From NCBI GenBank assembly GCA_033782935.1, contig JAWQEG010003750.1:2501-66500 (forward strand): DNA of 64,000 bases. Reading direction: 5' to 3'. Numbering within the stretch: the stretch's first letter is position 1; each line of letters opens with the position of its first letter. This stretch comes from Petrolisthes cinctipes. Taxonomy: Eukaryota > Arthropoda > Malacostraca > Decapoda > Porcellanidae. The notes under the pieces were generated by a model. It searched no databases, had not been told where the DNA came from, and saw only the letters and a program-made list of their open reading frames with translations. The translations under genes were made by a program, and so were the position numbers. Of this stretch, positions 60,743 through 64,000 are shown in pieces.

Positions 60743-62649
60743 GTATACACAACTGTATACCTTTACACGTTAGCGTGTAGCGTATAGGTACAGGGACTGG
60801 TGGGATGTACTGGCCATTCACCAACTGCCTCCACGTATATTAAGTACATGTGACGAATATTTATAGTGGGTCGGAGTGGGGCCAGTGTGTATGCAGATTG
60901 GCCCGGTAATGACTGGATGCCGGGAGTGAAAATACTGTTCTTTTTGGTTGGGTCGGTGTGCTGGATGGTGGGAGGGTGGGTGAGTGGGGTGAAGGTGAGT
61001 GACTGGGGAGGAAGACTAGATAAGGGTATACAGGAGGAATGGAAGAGTGTTGAAAGGAAGGTTGATCTGTAAGGGATGTATGAAAGAGGAATGGATCGCC
61101 TTTTACTTGACTCCATCAAAATGCAGTAATTAACTGTAATATTTTCTTATTTAATTGGGGTTTAAAGAGACTAATGACAACTCCATTTTTACTTTTATTT
61201 TACAAAATATCACTTCAAATACATAGGAATTCATCAGCGCTCGAAACACCAGTTAAAAAGAACATTTATTCTGAGTACTTGTAAACAAGCCTCGACTTTA
61301 CGCCCTGTAGCAATAATTAACAACGACGAGTATTCAGTGGTCTTTCTTTTACCATAACATACAGCTGCTAAATGATCATAGCAAAGCAACAAACTGTATA
61401 CCCAAAACAAGCACTTAACAACGCTAAAACAAACACATGCACACCAATAAACAACTCCTACTAAAAACATACTGTACTCATCCGCACTTGTAATGAGTGT
61501 ATGATTATCTGAAATTATGTACGAGTATACATGAAAGCTCGCATAGATGTAAGCTAAATATGCACACAAAGTAAGTAAAACACACATCACACAATTATAG
61601 CACAAGAATATACGGATATGGAAATGAACCATCAGCCTCTTGTTTCTACCGTATGGCACAGAACTTGCCCAATTTATAGATTCTATCATCAGAAGAATCG
61701 AATTTGTTTACACCATTTAGTTATATAAATTTGTGTTTCCTGTACAGTGTACACGCTACATCAGTTACATATCCACACTTGTTCATCAAACATAAATAAG
61801 CCTAGATGAGTTTAACCACGCACGTGCACGACATATTCCAAGCAAAACTTTTTTATAATTGTACCTAAACTTGCACTTATTTCATACTAGGGCAGAGTCA
61901 GTTGTACCCGGGAGTAACATTTGTAAAAATTCAGTAAATAATATTTTTAGATTGTATATACACACAAATAAACAAGAACCATCATTACCTGCAATAGCTT
62001 GAATGGCTTTGAGTCTGTATGTTGTATATAGTAAGAGGGAATGTAGATTGGAATTACAATTTTATGTGTTGTTGAGTTGAATTGTGTAAGTGAGTGTAAT
62101 GTTATTGGGTGTGGTGCGAGTGGGTGTGAGTGTGGTGTGACAGGTTTTTGTGTGAGTAAGAGTGAATGTGGTGTGAGAGATTGTGGAGTATAATAAGTGG
62201 GTGTGATTCGACTGGGTATGGTATGGGATCTAGAAAAGAGACATGGTCTAGTTATATGGTTGGCATACAAAAGGTGATAATTATGAACAGTCACGGTTTA
62301 ATGTTCCGTTGCCTCTCTGATATGATGATGAAATTAAGAGTAGTGCCTAATTGAATGAAACATGGCTGCTTCCTCTTCCTGTCTTTAACATGATTAATTT
62401 TATAGTCAAACAGAAGAAACAATCACGACTCTTTCACGACAACATTTCTCTCAATACTCGCCATATACCAGAGCGGTGGCGACGCAATTTTAAACCGTGA
62501 TTATACATGGACAGAAAATGTGAATGGTGACATATGCCAGTGTGGTGGGTCTGGCAATGAGACTTATACAGGTTAGATTGGTGTAGCTTACTGTACTGAA
62601 AGGCGGTACGCAATGAGTAGACTATAGTGCCTTTTGTTTTTGTTTTTAT

Positions 62650-62865
62650 CCTGGCGAAAATACACTGATTCCTTGTCAGTAATTTGACCTTAAATGACTT
62701 AGATTCGCGCTACACGTACTACATACCAATGGTTATAGATTGCAGATAAGTAGGGTACCTTGTTGTGTGTATTGTTGGTAGGTGTTGTCTTGGAATGCAT
62801 TACATTTACGAATAATATTACAGGTAATTAAATGAGGAACCTACTGTAGTACATTATCGCAGGGA
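62650..62865 (+). mobile_element. MITE family B copy
   Basis: Starts CCTGGCGAAAATACACTGAT, contains AGATTCGCGCTACACGTAC and GGAATGCATTACATTTACGA, and ends near ACATTATCGCAGGG. Slightly longer than the 200-bp copy. Confidence 0.65.
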
Positions 62866-63614
62866 AAGGAAAAAAAAAATGTATAGCCTAGTAGCTTACA
62901 GAGGTTACAATGTAGGGGTTAGATGAGTAGCTTACAGAAGGTGCTGTGTGTACCAGGTAGGTGGGTGGGTTACAGATGAACCGAGTGGGCGGGCGGCTTT
63001 TGGGCTGGCGGGGGCGGACAACTCCCCCACCCCCCAACCCCACCAGGACATACGTTACCCAGGCTAACCACTGCCCGATAAATCCCGTGTCGCGGTGCTG
63101 GTTGATGACACACTCTGACGGGCGCGCCGACTGCTAAACACCGTCTGGCCTCTCTGATGGATGTGGCGGGGAGAGAGAGTGAGAGAGGAGGGAGGGGTTT
63201 CCTTCTCGGTGGTGGTGGTGGTGGTGGGTGTCTAGGGGGTGGGATGGGTTCCTTGGAGTAGGTGGATAGGTTTATACAGTATAGAATGCTGTGAGGTTTG
63301 CATGGGATTGAGGTGGGACAGGTAGTGGGTATGATGTCAGTGGGCTTTCTGAGGTGGGTTTTTTTTTGGCGGGGGGGGGGGGACGAGTGCTGTGGTATGA
63401 TCTAGGGTTGCTCTCTTGTCTCACAATGATTGGCTTGCTTGTATTCGGCTCCCGGGAGGGGTAACTTGTTCATCTGTTGGGTATGTGCAGTAAAGTATGC
63501 CGTCAGTGAATGTCCTGCATGGGTTTCCTGACATGGGCTCATAAGTATCATTTGAGAAAAAAACAAAATAAGGTGGGGTCTTCGTAGGCATGGGTGGTAG
63601 CGGTTTCATGAACG

Positions 63615-63750
63615 GGGCCGAGGAAATGGAAGGCTACTGATTCCACCAAACGATACCCCAAAACAAATAACTAGTATAAGTAACACTGAGGTCGTCTGTT
63701 TCATGGCGTAACTTGGATTAATCAGTATCCCTTCCATTCGTCCAAATCAA
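63615..63750. mobile_element. Palindromic MITE family A copy
   Basis: GGCTACTGATTCCACCAAAC at left and ATTAATCAGTATCCCTTCCA at right, with GAGGTCGTCTGTTTCATGGC in between. Confidence 0.58.
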
Positions 63751-64000
63751 ATGATCCTATTAACTGGGAGATTAGAGCAGGAAAAATGAAAGGCCATGTA
63801 TAGGTTCAGCTCTGGGTCCATGAAGCTCCCTGTGCATGTCATGTCGAGGAAAGGTCTATACTTTTGTTGACTGCGTATTTCTGAGTTATTTTCTACGTGC
63901 TAGTGTTGTTTCTCCTTGTAAATGACCTTGTATATCAAACATATATAAGATTACTGTGGCTGTGGAACGTAAGGAAAGGGGGAGAATATTAGTGGACAAA

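Larger units (their letters stand above)
38736..64000 (+). other. Presumed TMTC downstream intron and beyond
   Basis: Starts with GTAAGG after the phase-0 exon end. No later TMTC exon was recognised. It holds the SINEs, most family A copies and many microsatellites. AT-rich unique sequence dominates 48310-49730, 51200-52080, 55840-59030 and 61130-62630. Confidence 0.5.

Noticed and set aside
61234..61689. 151-codon non-repetitive minus-strand frame rich in hydrophobic residues
   Set aside because: A frame of this length is expected a few times by chance in 64 kb of AT-rich DNA; codon use and flanks give no support, and no family is recognised.

Overview
This window is eukaryotic genomic DNA, almost all intronic or intergenic. 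It has very dense and long dinucleotide microsatellites (CT/GA, CA/GT, AT), compound microsatellites, many short non-autonomous transposons, spliceosomal intron boundaries and no operon-like gene packing. This texture fits an arthropod, most likely a decapod crustacean (crab or shrimp). That assignment is inference from sequence texture, not from a marker gene.

The only genes recognised with confidence are two consecutive + strand coding exons of a TMTC-family gene. TMTC proteins are transmembrane, TPR-containing O-mannosyltransferases of the endoplasmic reticulum, and this one looks closest to TMTC2. The exons lie at 36165-36302 and 38276-38735. They are joined by a 1,973-bp GT-AG intron, the reading frame is preserved across a split Arg codon, and the next donor is in phase 0. 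They cover about 199 residues of the membrane-embedded GT-C half. The N-terminal exon and the downstream membrane and TPR exons were not found, so the gene probably extends beyond the window on at least the downstream side.

A second gene-like locus lies at 19390-19946. Two candidate first coding exons point away from each other across about 170 bp. The + strand one (19744-19946) has coding-like codon use, a coiled-coil-like end and a consensus donor. The - strand one (19390-19572) has a good initiation context and a GTGAGT donor. Neither was matched to a known family.

Mobile DNA in order: a family with TIRs ending in CCTGGCGAAAAT (family B, 7 copies); an almost fully palindromic family carrying ACTGATTCCTCCAAA / TTTGGAGGAATCAGT arms (family A, about 13 full or partial copies); a TA-flanked MITE at 24471-24675 with 28-bp TIRs; a tRNA-derived SINE with visible pol III A and B boxes (24712-25100, and a truncated copy at 41088-41355); a second type of SINE at 43934-44138 with probable target-site duplications; a foldback element at 48107-48306; and two further unclassified dispersed repeats (families D and E). 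No transposase, reverse transcriptase, rRNA, stand-alone tRNA gene, CRISPR array or viral gene was seen.

Tandem DNA includes a 45-bp minisatellite (18797-19291), a G-rich/C-rich hairpin-forming repeat (33541-33781), a diverged ~130-bp array (41928-42430), composite satellite/microsatellite arrays (9221-9428, 34053-34300) and many pure microsatellites up to 170 bp. Scattered GC-richer, non-repetitive islands of 150-300 bp stand out and are listed as low-confidence candidate conserved non-coding elements or promoters. No novel multi-gene system is visible.
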